Below the pieces are notes generated by a model. The model was not told where the DNA came from. It did no database searches and saw only the letters and a list, made by a program, of their open reading frames with translations. A stretch of DNA of 64,000 nt from Dysidea avara (taxonomy: Eukaryota > Porifera > Demospongiae > Dictyoceratida > Dysideidae), in assembly GCF_963678975.1 (NCBI RefSeq), contig NC_089279.1, positions 36,041,933-36,105,932 on the forward strand, read 5' to 3'. Positions within the stretch are counted from its first letter, which is position 1, and every line of letters starts with the position of its first letter. Shown here piece by piece: positions 11,233 through 22,800 of this stretch. The position numbers were made by a program, and so were the translations under genes.

Positions 11233-12654
11233 GGGTGTATCCATTCACTGGACTGGACTACTGGACTCGCATAAACTTCGCTCTAACACATGTTTTGACC
11301 ACAAACACCTCTTAAGCACAAGTGCTGAAGGTCTGTAGGACACCTGGTATTACAGCCTGTTTAAAGATGTGTGTTTGAAAAAGGTACTAGTTTTGGTGGG
11401 GGTGTAACTAATCACTGGACTGGACTACTGGACTGGACTACTGGACTGGACTACTGGACTGACATACTTTTGGTTTTTACACATTCTGAGATTGGTTTTA
11501 TTGAGTCTAGCTAGCCAAGGGTCTTCAAAAAACTTGCAGCCTGCTACAGGAGTAAGCAAAAACTGACTTCTCACTACTTGTTGTGTTCTACAGCATTTAT
11601 ACACTTCTTAGTATTGTGTTTTGGAGATTGTAATACCTAGCAGTAGCTAACCAAAAATCATTTTACTATATTTGTGCTCCCTATCTTACACTGTATCCTT
11701 GAACTAAATAGCTCAGACCCCTGGGACACAACCTATCCTTCCTAAGATAATCTATTGTAGCTAAATTTGTTCCTACATGTAATATACAAACTCATTACAC
11801 AACTGTAGAGTTTTTTCTGCTATCATGATTAGTTCTTACATGTGCTGGTTGGCGTACTATAATATGTGACCAAATTTATTAGCATTGTACAAGCTTGCTA
11901 CTATCTCCAATTGGTTAACTATAACTAGCATATTCCCTGTAGCATACTGATAAGTAGTATAGGTGTATGTACTGTAGAAGAACATAATAAATAGAAGTGA
12001 AATCACTAGAAGTCAGTTTTTGCTTACTCCCACTCCTCATACTCATCATTTTAGTAACAGACTGCAAGTTTTCTGAAGGCCCTTGGTTAGCAGGAATCAA
12101 TAAAACCAACCTCAGAATGTGTAAAAACCCAAAATATGTCAGTCCAGTAGTCCATTCCAATGTTCCAGTCCAGTAATCCAGTCCAGTGATTAGTTACACC
12201 CGTTTTGGTGGTTTATAACTGGTTTAAACTCTTGTTACAGTTACCGTATTTTTTGCTTCCTGTTTGAAAGTGTGCACAATTCTTTGTAACACTACCCACT
12301 CATTGCTATTTACAAACAAACCAAAGAGCTAGAGTGAATGTGCAGACTGTTGAAAGGCTACAGGAGATTTCTATGTTACATAACATAATTGCATGGTAAA
12401 ATTATTATTGTGTGCTATTTTACAATGCTATAGAAAAGACAGACAGATGCGTTAGTAGTGTTAACAGTGCTTGAAACATTGCTAGCAGTAGGCAAATTAT
12501 TTTGATAACAAACTGCACTAAGGTTTTAGTGATCAAAGTACAAGTTTTAGTACATGTTTTGTTGGTGAATGGTATCAAATTCTAACACTTTTTGTGGTTA
12601 AGTCTGGTGATAAATGATAAAATAACAAAAAAAACTTGAGTCCAGTGTGCACCC
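11233..12654. mobile_element. MITE with 10-bp target duplication, carrying a second MITE
   Basis: The ends are GGGTGTATCCATTCACTGGA on the left and TCCAGTGTGCACCC (decayed) on the right. The flanks are ATCATCAGTG at 11223-11232 and ATCATCACTG at 12655-12664, a 10-bp duplication with one difference. Interior parts (about 11340-11390 and 12212-12640) match 4800-5370. A 10-bp duplication with GG-starting inverted repeats is in the range of Mutator-like (MULE) elements. That class call is inference, because no transposase is present in the window. Confidence 0.8.
11400..12201. mobile_element. Younger MITE inserted in the 11233 MITE, exact 10-bp duplication
   Basis: The ends are GGGTGTAACTAATCACTGGA and TCCAGTGATTAGTTACACCC. 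GTTTTGGTGG occurs at 11390-11399 and again at 12202-12211, exactly flanking the element. The uninserted relative at 4601-5387 has this word once, so the insertion event can be read directly. The arms carry three near-tandem GGACTGGACTACTGG units. It is non-coding. Confidence 0.88.
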
Positions 12655-12873
12655 ATCATCACTGTATAAAACACAATATACAGGAGCACACACACGGGTT
12701 GGCTATGCAGATCCATAGGCTTTGATGGTGCATACAACCATTATAAATTAAAAATCACAATATACACAATTCAGTGCTATAAGTTGGCTAGTCTATCCAT
12801 AGTGTCCTGTATGTCAGTATGTTGTGTGGGGGCGTGGGCCTGCTGACATCACGTGACAATGGCTTCTTTTACG

Positions 12874-13169
12874 TTACAATATAATCACCTTATTAACACG
12901 AGGTGTGCTAGTTGATTGGTGTTGATTATGGAGATGTACGAACTGATCATCAAGAAGATCCTGACCATGGCGCAGTGCCTGTCTCTGTACAACATCGCCG
13001 CAATTATCACGTGTTCACACGTGTGTGTACTTACCGATTTAGCGTTCTTCACTGTAGTCGGTTTACTTTTCTTATTAGATGACTTGTGTTTGACTTTGAA
13101 CACTTCATCAGTTGTACTGCTAGTCTGCTCCGCTACACGTTTCTTTCTCTTACCCATTATCACCACCAA
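12874..13169 (-). CDS. Small basic protein, possibly RBIS-like ribosome biogenesis factor
   Basis: There are two exons on the minus strand: 13157 (or 13169) down to 13035, and 12984 to 12874. They are joined by a 50-bp intron (gtaagt ... ttgtacag) with frame kept and TAA at 12876-12874. The 77-residue product starts MGKRKKR and has EVFKVKHKSSNKKSKPTTVK, reminiscent of the VFxVxxK..KxKxKPVTTNLK segment of RBIS/C8orf59, which aids 60S subunit maturation in the nucleolus. The C-terminal half (LLDDQFVHLHNQ) aligns only loosely, and the protein is shorter than human RBIS (about 100). The start 12 bases upstream adds MVVI. It is transcribed divergently from SDR39U1, with ATGs 49 bp apart. The gene structure is fairly convincing; the identity is tentative. 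Confidence 0.45.
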
Positions 13170-13206
13170 AACAAAGTAATTGTGGGTTTTAATTTTTAGC
13201 TACAGA
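13158..13206. promoter_or_regulatory. Minimal bidirectional promoter / shared 5'UTR region
   Basis: Only 49 bp separate the divergent start codons of the small basic protein (minus) and SDR39U1 (plus). Any promoter must therefore overlap both first exons. No TATA box is evident. The stretch holds CCACCAAAACAAAG and a T-rich run. Confidence 0.45.
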
Positions 13207-15404
13207 ATGAAGGTGCTAATAGGTGAGGTGTCCTTACAACACAACATTTATTAACTATTTAAAACTCCACAGGAGGCGGTACTGGTTTTATTGGTCGTGC
13301 TATCACTAGGACATTAAAGGATAGCGGCTGGGACGTGTGGAATATTTCTCGTAGTAGAGGTGGCGCCAACACTATCAGCTGGGTAGCCAAGGTGTGTGTT
13401 TAATACCTCCCCTAATGGTGTGCGTTATTAGGGAGATGTGGAGAAGAATGGAATACCAGAATGTGATGCAGTTATTAACCTGTCTGGGGAAAATGCTTTC
13501 ACTCCCTTTAGAAGTTGAGTAGATGTCTGTTCTGTATGTGAGTGTTAGTATGATATGTTATGTACAATGAAAAATTTCATTTGGCCTTCAAATGTTTCAA
13601 TTCAAAATTGCAAAAGTGATGACTTCTCCATAATTATTTTACTCGGAAAGCCACGATAAACCTTGCTTGTCACGTGATCATCGTTATAAGTTATGCAGAA
13701 CATTAATTTTGGCAGCCATCTGATCACTGATACTTCACGGAGTGACCTAGTCTCGCCCCCATACCACGAAGGTCACAATACAAACTTTTGGCAGTGACGT
13801 ATATGACTGAGGAATTCATCAGTCGCCGATCAGATTTGAGAACACCTCTGACGTCAGTTGTTTCTTAGGCTTTACACACTGTGACCATGACAGCACTCGG
13901 AAGTTGTGGACGAAATAGTTGAATTCACATGCGTAGTTTGCGTAATGCGTGACGTCATATAAATGTTGTAAAGCTTCACGTAGTAGCCACTACTTTCTAT
14001 TGCGTGTCACCAGACCCTTGTGTTCTGGGGGAAGGACTAGGAGTGACCGACCCCTTAGTTGTGTATATGTGTAGTCACAGTTGAACATCCTTTAGTAAAC
14101 TCTTTTGTCCCATCAAGTATTATGGCTCCATATATTTTTGCTGCTTTAGGAGGGAATCTTGATGTTACAAAAGTCATAAATATACAGACAAGTACCAGGG
14201 ATTGGAATCATTGGGTTATTCGTGTTTGTTACCGGAAGTAGCAATATCTTCGAATTTATCACACAGAAAACTAGTTCTACTCTTGTGAGTACTTCCTAAA
14301 ACATTAATAATTAGTTGGCTATACGCATCAGCCAGCCGGATTGAGAGACACACCTACAAACCAGGCCCTACCACTAATTAACCACCCTCTTTCGCGAGGA
14401 AGGCTTACCAACAACTAAACAAACACTCTCATGTATTGACATTTTACAGAAACATATTGTGAATGACGCATTTCACTCTCCCGCCTTTTCGAAGCAGGTA
14501 ACAACGATCCGGCGAACTCGTTTGTATTGAGGTTAATGGGCTCATGTGAGGTGATTCCAATCCCAGGTACTTGTCTGTATATCTATGCAAAAGTGGACCA
14601 TATATTCTTGGTCCTTTATTAAGAGATCCCACCATAGTCTAAACATTTGACTATTGATAATACTACAGGTGGGACGACCAGTACAGGAATGTTGTCATAC
14701 AGTCCAGGATGAACACTACCCGTCTCCTTGCTGACAGTATAGCAGCATCATCACGACCTCCTAAAGCATGGGTAGCCACATCAGCTGAAGGTGAGACGCA
14801 TTAATATGACCTGTCCTTTACTAAATGACATGTAGGGTACTATCCAGTCAGTAGGGATCAAGAGTTCACTGAGTATAGTGAGGTTGACTGTAGTAACTTG
14901 AAGGATGACTTCTTCAGACAGTTATGTGTACAATGGGAGGATAGTGGGAGACTACCTGGGGACTGTCCCACCAGACACAGCATCATTAGAGTAGGGTTGG
15001 TACTGGGGAGAGATGGTGGAATACTGAATCAACTTTGGTATCAGTACAAGATGGGCATGGGTGGTCCAGTTGGTGGAGGAGACTATCACTTCTGTTGGAT
15101 ACATATACAAGACATGGCCAGAATGTACCAGTTTGCTATCGAGTGTGACAATGTGTCTGGGGTACTCAACGGCACAGCACCAGGGTGTGTATTACAGAGA
15201 GAATTCGCACAAGCTTTAGGGGCAGCCATGTATCGACCAGCACTCCTACCTACCCCAGGACTTGTTATGAAGTTGTTATTGGGCAGTGAACGAGGAGAAT
15301 ATGTGTTGAAGGGTAAACAAGTACTACCACAACGTGTACAGGACTTGGGGTTCAAGTTTAACTATCCGGACATCACGTCATGTTTAACAGATCTAGTAAA
15401 GTGA
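13207..15404 (+). CDS. SDR39U1: SDR39U1-type NAD(P)-binding epimerase-family protein
   Basis: Exons: 13207-13222, 13273-13391, 13432-13514, 14669-14790, 14836-15404, giving 302 residues, close to the human protein. MKVLIGGGTGFIGRAITRTL is the Rossmann glycine motif. INLSGEN, WVATSAEGYYP, RVGLVLGRDGG, GMGGPVGG, WIHIQD, GVLNGTAP and a C-terminal LKGKQVLPQR follow in family order. This is an atypical SDR related to bacterial YfcH; its substrate is not established. Intron 2 is only 40 bp. The donor of intron 3 reads AGAAG|TTGAGT, so TT instead of GT. The Arg-Trp codon junction (RR-WDD) requires that position, and the nearby GT one base left would shift the frame. The 1154-bp intron 3 contains a degenerate inverted repeat. 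The gene ends tail-to-tail with CCDC113, 65 bp apart. Confidence 0.9.
13515..14668. repeat. SDR39U1 intron 3 with diverged inverted repeat
   Basis: ATACAGACAAGTACCAGGGA (about 14179) reappears inverted near 14560-14580, and CCATATAT phrases flank both, suggesting an old foldback element of about 500 bp. Plus-strand open frames here (for example 14059-14241) read across this repeat and have no family character. Confidence 0.5.
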
Positions 15405-15469
15405 CTGTCTGAGATGATATATATTGTACGATAATGAATCATTTGGTGGTACACCACTATAATTATACA

Positions 15470-18400
15470 TCATGTTGTAGCCCTCATTGGATCTAGTGCA
15501 TTCCAAGGATTGTCCGCTCTGTTTTGTAACTTCCTCCATTGTTTTCTCAGTCCCTGTAGTGCCATCTAATACACAACACAAGAGGTAGACAGCTACATCA
15601 TCATCATATGTCTCACCTCAGAGATCTCCACCTTCCTACCCCATGCTCGGACAGTTTTAGTGAGGTCACATAACAGGGCTCTCTCCTTAACATACTCCAT
15701 CACCTATAAGATGGTATAGTATTGTACTGTAATATTCTGTTGTGTACATTGGTAGAGTGAGTACTGGCCCTTAAAATTAGCCAAATTGTATAAAACCATG
15801 ACACTTTCCATATAAAGTAGTACTCCTCATGACATGTAATTTTTTGGTATAGTGCCATCACAGATTTAACCTGTGGTTATAACCTTTATGGCCTTTTTTT
15901 GCACAGAAATTTGGCCATTTCTGTATTGAGGCATAAAATGTTAAAACATGGTACCAAAGTAAAGATCTTGCTGACCAAAACAACTTGCAATTTATTTGAA
16001 GTTAATTCATAATTCCATTTTGAAGTTATAGTCACTTATTAGCTGCAAAATCACCTGCCACTGGGATGTAAATTACCCAGGGGAAAGTAATTACCTCTAA
16101 ATTCATGGGTAATTATAATGAATGAAATCCCCTATTAACTTCCAATATAAACTATCTAATTTCACAATCCAATTCAGCTAGATTTGAGTGGTCTAGTTTT
16201 GTCAGCTATTTCCAAGCCCAGTGGCGATCCATATATGCAGTGTGGGGCCTTAATGGAACTCTGGTCAGCCTGGGGATGACTGTATATGGCTGTACAGCTC
16301 TGTGGTGTTGAATAAAGACCTGTGCTGAGAATTTCCTTTCGTTTAAAGAGACTTGAATGGCCCATAACTAGGCCTACGCCTTCCTTTTCAAATTTTTCAA
16401 CAGCCTCTTGCCCTCCTTCCAGGCCCCTGCCTCCCTCCCCTTTTAGAGCTCGCCTGATACAGTCAACCTCGGTTTAGAAATAAGGCCACTTCAACTAAAT
16501 TACTTGTTCTTGGACCCGACCGACCCATAAAATTTGTAAATGAAATGTTTTTGTTCATTTTAAAGATCACGTGTTCGATCGCGTGAGTTTATGGCATCAA
16601 TCTGCTATGCATGGGGCAAGCTTGGTTAATACAAGAAGAGTTGTAAAAGCAGACTTTGGATGGACGTTTGATCATTTAGATGTACTAACCATAACTAATA
16701 GTTTGTCATTGAACTCAATCAAATGCCATAGTTACACATGTTTCCATGACTTCAGTTTTAAAAAAAATTATTACCACCTATTATTATTTTAATTATACCT
16801 ACCTACCGACACACTTTTCAACTAGTTTCAGTCCGAGAAATAAAAGATTTAGTTGAAGTGGCCTAACCTAAAATGATGGGAAACTTAGTTGTTGGCTACT
16901 TGCACAGTGAATGCTCTGGGAGGAAATACTTTTAAATAGGCGATAAGACTGGTTTTCCCAAACTGAGTCACATATATAGAGCGAGCTTTTGCTTTGCAAT
17001 CTTTATTAAAAGTTAGTGGGTCACTCAAACTTTGTACCAACAAAATAATAATAAGTGTTTGTTTACCTCTGGTACTCTGTAATCTTCTAATTTCCTACGA
17101 GCTTCTTTGTTGACTTTCTCAGCTTCTTCTCTTTCCTGTATACAGGTCAAAATGATGTAGTATACCTCTACAAAATGACCGCACCTTTGTAGCAGTTCTT
17201 GTCTCTGCCTCAATTTTTTCCAAAAGTTCTTGACGTTGTTTTAGTTCATTATCCAAATGAGCTGACTCCACTGATAGTGCATGTAATTTTTTCTGTACAA
17301 ATTATTCTATACATCAGTGTTTTGTGTAGTGTTAGAGTGGACTAGCCTTGTAGGAGTTGAGAACTTGTAAGGTATTGCCGGCAGTTAGCTTTAGTTTGAG
17401 TAGTTCTTGATTCTTCTCCTCGTAGTGTTCAGAATGTCTCTTATTCTCAATCTTTAACTGCTTAAAATCTACCTCATGTCTTACTTCACCAGACTCCTCC
17501 TTCTGTAGTGATGACAACCACATTAGAATTGTACATGATTGGCACTCTGAAATGTGTGTGTTATTATTAAAAAAGCCACCTCTATTTTTTTATACATAGA
17601 TTTCCTGGACATCTGAAGTTTATCATTTTGGAATAGACAGCAAGCAGGCCTTTCATTCAATTAACAATACTGGCAAGGTTGGCCCTTTGTTTACGACTTG
17701 ATTGCTACATATATCCTATCCCAAAATTTGGTAATAAGGACATCTTTTTGTACCACACAGTACTAGAGCAGTGCTGGTGAATGGTAATAATATGGAGTAA
17801 TACGAAGGGCTATATATAGGCTACCTACATGTACCAACACTTACCTGTTTTAAATGTAATATCAATTTCTTGCATTTTGCCCTTAGTGAAGTATTTTTCA
17901 GTCTCAACTTCTCAATCATTGTGTCCTGCCATAATCAACCATGTCATATTAGAATTAGTGATGGTAACCAACCTTGGAACGTAACTTATCATCATAGAAC
18001 TTCATCACCCTCTCTGCCATGATCTTACCAATCCTCTAACATAACAGATGTACATAATATTGTCTTGTATAGTATTGGTACCTCTTACAGGGTTTACTCC
18101 ACCCCTGGATACATCTCTTTCAAACTCATAAGTTTCCTTCTTCACCTCACCATGTCTGATCTCAGCCTCAGCAGTAGTAGCCTATAATACACCAAAAAAG
18201 CCATTGAAATTCTGTAATTCTGTTGAATGAATCTTTTTGACTAGCCAGTTTGCAACCTAGGCGAGTGCAGGCAGCACATCTTCTTGTGCTGTCAGTAAAA
18301 TTTTGGTCTGGGATCAAGATTTTATATGTTGGCTAATACTTGTGCACCTATCAGTGTATTGCCCCACTATCCCTCACTGGGCGGGGATCTGACACACCCA

Positions 18401-19701
18401 AATGTCAAATTCCCCATTGTAGGTCAAAACCTAGCATGTCAATTAAATCCTCACCATAAACCTCAGGTACAATATCAAGGTTTGACGTTGTATAGCCGGA
18501 GGTAGCAACTTGGGCACTTGTCAAATGCCCCATGGTGAGGCAACAGTTTCATGTCAATTCCCCTGTAAAGTCCCACTTAGGATTTTTTTATCAATCTCCA
18601 TCTGAAATTTTAAGCCATGTACACCTTTGTGAGCATTACTAAAACATGATTTTAGTGAGTGGGAACTGTACAGACCACTTGCCTTCTAGGTCAATAATCT
18701 CAGCATTAATTTTCACACATTTCTATCGCAATAAGACATTAGTTTGTGTAATTATACAACTGCTGTCTGCTTTGAACATCATGACTGATCTATTAGAATA
18801 TTTGACGGTTACAATAGCTTTTGGTAGGGCCTAGACCCTGTTGTATAGGCCACCTCTGCACTGAAAGTTAATGGATTATGGTAGATGAACATAAGTACTT
18901 TGTAGCTGGTTTTGGTCGTCCTGTTTATAACTTAAGACCAATGCAGTGTAACATACCAAAAATTCAGTGAAATATTGGTCTGGAGCAGTAATTTTTCCAG
19001 ACTGAAAGACCACAATTTTAAGACAAAACTTGTCAATCAGTCTGGGGGACTGAGATTTTCAGTGAAAATATCAGACTAACCAAAAATTTTCCTGCCAGCA
19101 CAATTAATAAAATTACTTGGTTAGTGTTACCTTATAACTGTCTAGGAGTTGTTCATATTCTTTGTCTTTTCTAGCCATCTCTTCACGAAGTATGTCAACC
19201 TCTTTAGTAGCAATATCACATTTCTGTTCCACTGACAACTTCATTAGACCACTGTAAGGAGCAATAATACACTCTAATAGAACAGTCAACACATATACTC
19301 TCCCTTACCGTTCTGCTGTGGAGCTCACTCTAGACTTGCCTTTCTTCCTGACCTTACCAACATCATGTTGAGTAAGATGTGCATTAGCCATAGTGACTAA
19401 AACATGTGACTTAACACTGAGACAATTTATAGAGGCGCATACTTCTCTGGTGGAAGTCCTTTGGGTCAATTCGCTTTAAATATTTCTCAAATATTTGTGT
19501 CTCCTTCTGTAGTGCTTCATTGGTACGCCTGCAACATCAGTTATCAAAGAGATCCTGAAAGTAGTGACAAGACTCTGAGACTTACTCCACCTCCTCCACG
19601 TAGTTCATCAGCTCGTCATTTTCCATCTGCTCCAATGACTCCATTGGAAAAGGTGATGGACTCTTACTGTCGCTCGTAGCGTGACTAGACCTCGCTGACA
19701 T
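15470..19701 (-). CDS. CCDC113: CCDC113 / CFAP263, ciliary coiled-coil protein (complete)
   Basis: Twelve minus-strand exons: 19701-19586, 19528-19443, 19396-19309, 19251-19131, 18181-18089, 18035-17973, 17925-17845, 17502-17347, 17292-17185, 17135-17067, 15703-15617, 15565-15470, giving 387 residues (human 377). EVDFKQLKIENKRHSEHYEE, LKLTAGNTLQVLNSYK, KEARRKLEDYRVPEVMEYV and WGRKVEIS match CCDC113 almost residue for residue. This family binds CCDC96 and is known from motile cilia and centriolar satellites, so the organism has motile cilia. The protein is nearly all coiled coil after an acidic N-terminus. The relative CCDC96 shares the central region, but TAGNTLQVLN and the C-terminus favour CCDC113. 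The donor after exon 8 is AAG|GCTAGT, a GC-AG intron. The 1.36-kb intron before exon 11 holds two transposon relics. Confidence 0.93.
15760..16170. repeat. Half-element of the GCCGCTATAG foldback family in CCDC113 intron
   Basis: ATAAAGTAGTACTCCTCATG, GTGCCATCACAGATTTAACC, ACATGGTACCAAAGTAAAGA and GATCTTGCTGACCAAAACAA match one arm of the palindromic element at 53495-54186 in the same order. A second arm is not evident. It is a decayed non-coding DNA-transposon relic. Confidence 0.6.
16484..16863. mobile_element. MITE with TAA target duplication (PIF/Harbinger-like)
   Basis: Left GGCCACTTCAACTAAAT and right ATTTAGTTGAAGTGGCC are a perfect 17-bp inverted repeat, flanked by TAA at 16481-16483 and 16864-16866. 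The 380-bp interior has no transposase. A 3-bp TWA duplication suits PIF/Harbinger, by inference. It lies in a CCDC113 intron. Confidence 0.75.
18344..18600. repeat. Relic related to the TGCACCTATC MITEs, in CCDC113 intron 4
   Basis: TGCACCTATCAGTGTATTGC and a series of near-palindromic GGGGA...TCCCC phrases around CAAATGTCAAATTCCCC resemble the elements at 35733 and 36523. The right terminus is not recognisable. Confidence 0.4.
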
Positions 19702-19874
19702 GTCGCTCGTCCTCGCGCTGATCTCGCCCTGCTGTTGTGATACTATGGCAACAAGCCTCCAAAAAAATTATCGACTACCTGGTAAATTTTGTGTCTATCA
19801 CGGCGTCCTGTAAACGGAGAAAAAAGCGCGTGAATTAGTTTTTGGAAGGAGAAAATCCTAGTGAATCAAGCTAG
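19702..19874. promoter_or_regulatory. Bidirectional promoter between CCDC113 and SNRPD1, with a possible RFX X-box half-site
   Basis: 173 bp separate the divergent ATGs. ATGGCAAC at 19745-19752 (GTTGCCAT read toward CCDC113, about 45 bp upstream of its ATG) is a perfect half of the RFX X-box that controls ciliary genes. The second half (GTGATAC) is poor. The rest is GC-richer than the neighbourhood with no TATA box. The RFX reading is inference. Confidence 0.4.
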
Positions 19875-22800
19875 ATGAAGCTTGTAAGGTCAGTCATGTT
19901 ATGCTGATACTATACTCTCCACTTGTTGGTTGTGTTCGTGTGCTGATATCCTGCATCTACACGTGTTGTGTTCGTGTGTAGGTTTTTAATGAAACTTAGT
20001 CACGAGTCAGTGACGATCGAGCTGAAGAATGGCACGATTATTAATGGAACTATCAACGGTAAGGCCCGAGGGGGGAGTGCGGGTAGAACAACCCTGGATC
20101 AACTTATTCCATATAATGCGCTTTTTTTTTTGCAGGTGTGGACATGTCAATGAACACACACCTGAAAAGCGTTAAAATGACGATTAAAGGGAAAGAACCT
20201 TTAACAATGGATACACTGAGTGTTCGAGGAAACAACATCCGGCTGATTATTCTCCCAGAGAGCTTACCCCTAGACACACTACTCATCGATGATGCCCCAA
20301 AGATCCGGAAGAGAAGAGAACACAGTAAGAAATTATGTACTGATCTGTGTAGGATGTAGAGTTTTGTTTGCTGATGAACTATTGTGGTACAAGCACTGTA
20401 TTGTGGCCCCGTCATTTAAACAGTGTCACTATGCAATCATAAAACAAGCATTAATACATTTGGATTGTTCCTACCCTCCTGCTGTGTTCCATAACTTAAA
20501 AGGATAGTCAGTTGATTTATGTTAGACTATTTTGTGATGGTTCACAAACTCCACTGTAAACGTGTGACGTGTTGCCATTACTATACCAGACACAAATTTG
20601 GCTTGCTTCACTTGTTTATACAGAAATGTGTTTTATGGTAGAATGTATTGTGTAGTTGACTGTTGTGGGTCTCCAAATAACGTGTTCATGTGGTCAGGAA
20701 CTTAATGGTTATTTTCTGTTGACTGTCTAGATCAGCATACTAAGAGCTCAAATGATTAGAGCAGTAATATAAAAGAAAACAATCTGACTTACGAGGTTTC
20801 AAAAGCGATTTCAAACAAGGGTGCTCCGTCCACGATTTCAACTTCTGTCGTGGTCCTCGATATGTTTTGAATGAAATAGGACATAATTATTTTGGTGTTG
20901 GTACAAACTTAGTAGCAAATCAGAGAGGTTGGCCACACATAACTATTGATGTGATTTATGGGAGGTGATAAAACTTGTTTAACCCTTAAACCTGCAGAGA
21001 ACTTTTGGGAAATGCGTGTTTATGCAATATGGACATGCATAGCGACACTAGGCGGGATAACTTAATTCTTATAGCCTACAACAGCACTGTGATTAAACTC
21101 TGTTCACTGGGCTACTTGGAGAAGGTCAAATGAGCTCTAACTACAGTGGCTTACTTGTTATGAATCAATGAAACAGCGAAGTGTTTTCAAATCCTAGTCA
21201 CATGGTTGATTTCGATTGTGGGTTTACTCATGCGAGTTGTGTATGGCCTGATAGAAAATTTAATGGCAAATTGAACAGAACTTGTTGCAAAGTGATAGAG
21301 CAACCACCATTGAATTATGGATAATTTTATAAGGTATGTAAAGGATTTGCGTGTTTCCCTACTGAAAAGTTACATGGTTAGTTTTGGACTCACTGTTTAG
21401 CATTAGGGTAAAACCGTAGGTGTCATTTTGCTCGTTATATCACAGGTAGAATGATGTAGCCATAAGACAGGCACTTTGATAGTTACAGTGCTTTGTGCAA
21501 GGCATGCATACTTATTAAGTTTAATTTAAATCTAATTTTCTGGTTTAAGGGTAAAGTGACGTGTTATACTGAGAAGGTTTGTTGTAAAGGGTGCTGGAAC
21601 ACATTTGAAATGATAATAGACTCCATCCTTTATGTATGTGTTAAAGCATTGCCGTGAGTGTTATATGAAAAATAAAGCACTAGGCGTGCGGCCAAGTGCT
21701 TTATTTTTCACATAGCACAATCAAGGCAATGCTTTAAATGATTTATGGAACTTTCTAGTAGCGTAGCTTGCAGCCATACACAAGGACTTGTAATTAAAAT
21801 GCATTGTATGAATTGTTAGCAGCCTGAATGCACACAAACTAGTTTAACAAAGTAACTCACTTGTAGTTCACCGTAGCTTGTTATGGTAGACACTATTTTG
21901 GCAGGTTTTGGTCACAACCCACAATCGATTCACATAGTGAATGAAGTATTGCGATGATATCTCCAGGACTTGTCCGTTTATATTAACAAACATAACAGCA
22001 CATTACCTTCTCACCCATCATCCAAGATTTTGATGTGTCTATGAAAGCAAACCAGAGATAGAACTCGTATTGGCTTGGGTGATTGACCACCCAGTGCGGC
22101 AAGGGCTATCAGCCTGCACCAGCTTGGATGATTAGTCATACTGGCATGAGAGCTATAGAGCACGTGGGCAACTGTGCTTTATTGCCCACAAAGGGTGCTT
22201 TATGTATTCACCAAGTGCTTTATTTTTCAAGCAAGACAATGCTTTAAATGATTTATGGAACTTTCTAGTGGTAGCTTGCAGCCATACACTAGGACTTGCA
22301 ATTAAGATACGTTGCATGAATTGTTAGCAGCCTGAATGCATACAAACTAGTTTAACAAAGTAACCCATACATACATCACCATAGTTTGGCATAGTAGATG
22401 TTTACGTATTTTAGCAGGTTTTGGTTACAACCCACAATTGATTCTATTGTGACACATGGGGAAGTATTTCCGTGATATATCCAGCACTTGTCCGCTTACA
22501 TTAACAAACATATCAGCAACATTACCTTCTCCCACCCATCATCGAAGCATTTAGATATGTCTATAAAAGCAATCCAGTGGTAGAACTCGTATTGGCTGGG
22601 GTGATTGACCACTCAGCATGGCAAGGGCTATCAGCTTTCACCGGCTTGGATGATTAGTCGTACTTGCGTGAGCACTGCAGGCTATTATCCTACACTAGAG
22701 CACATGGGCAACTGTGCTTTATTGTACAATCAAATCATCAAAGCATTCCTTGCGCTGCAATAAAGCACTGTTTGCCAACATAAAGTGTACTCTATGAAAT

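Noticed and set aside
12916-13179. Plus-strand 87-codon hydrophobic frame
   Set aside because: Antisense shadow of the two-exon small basic protein gene.
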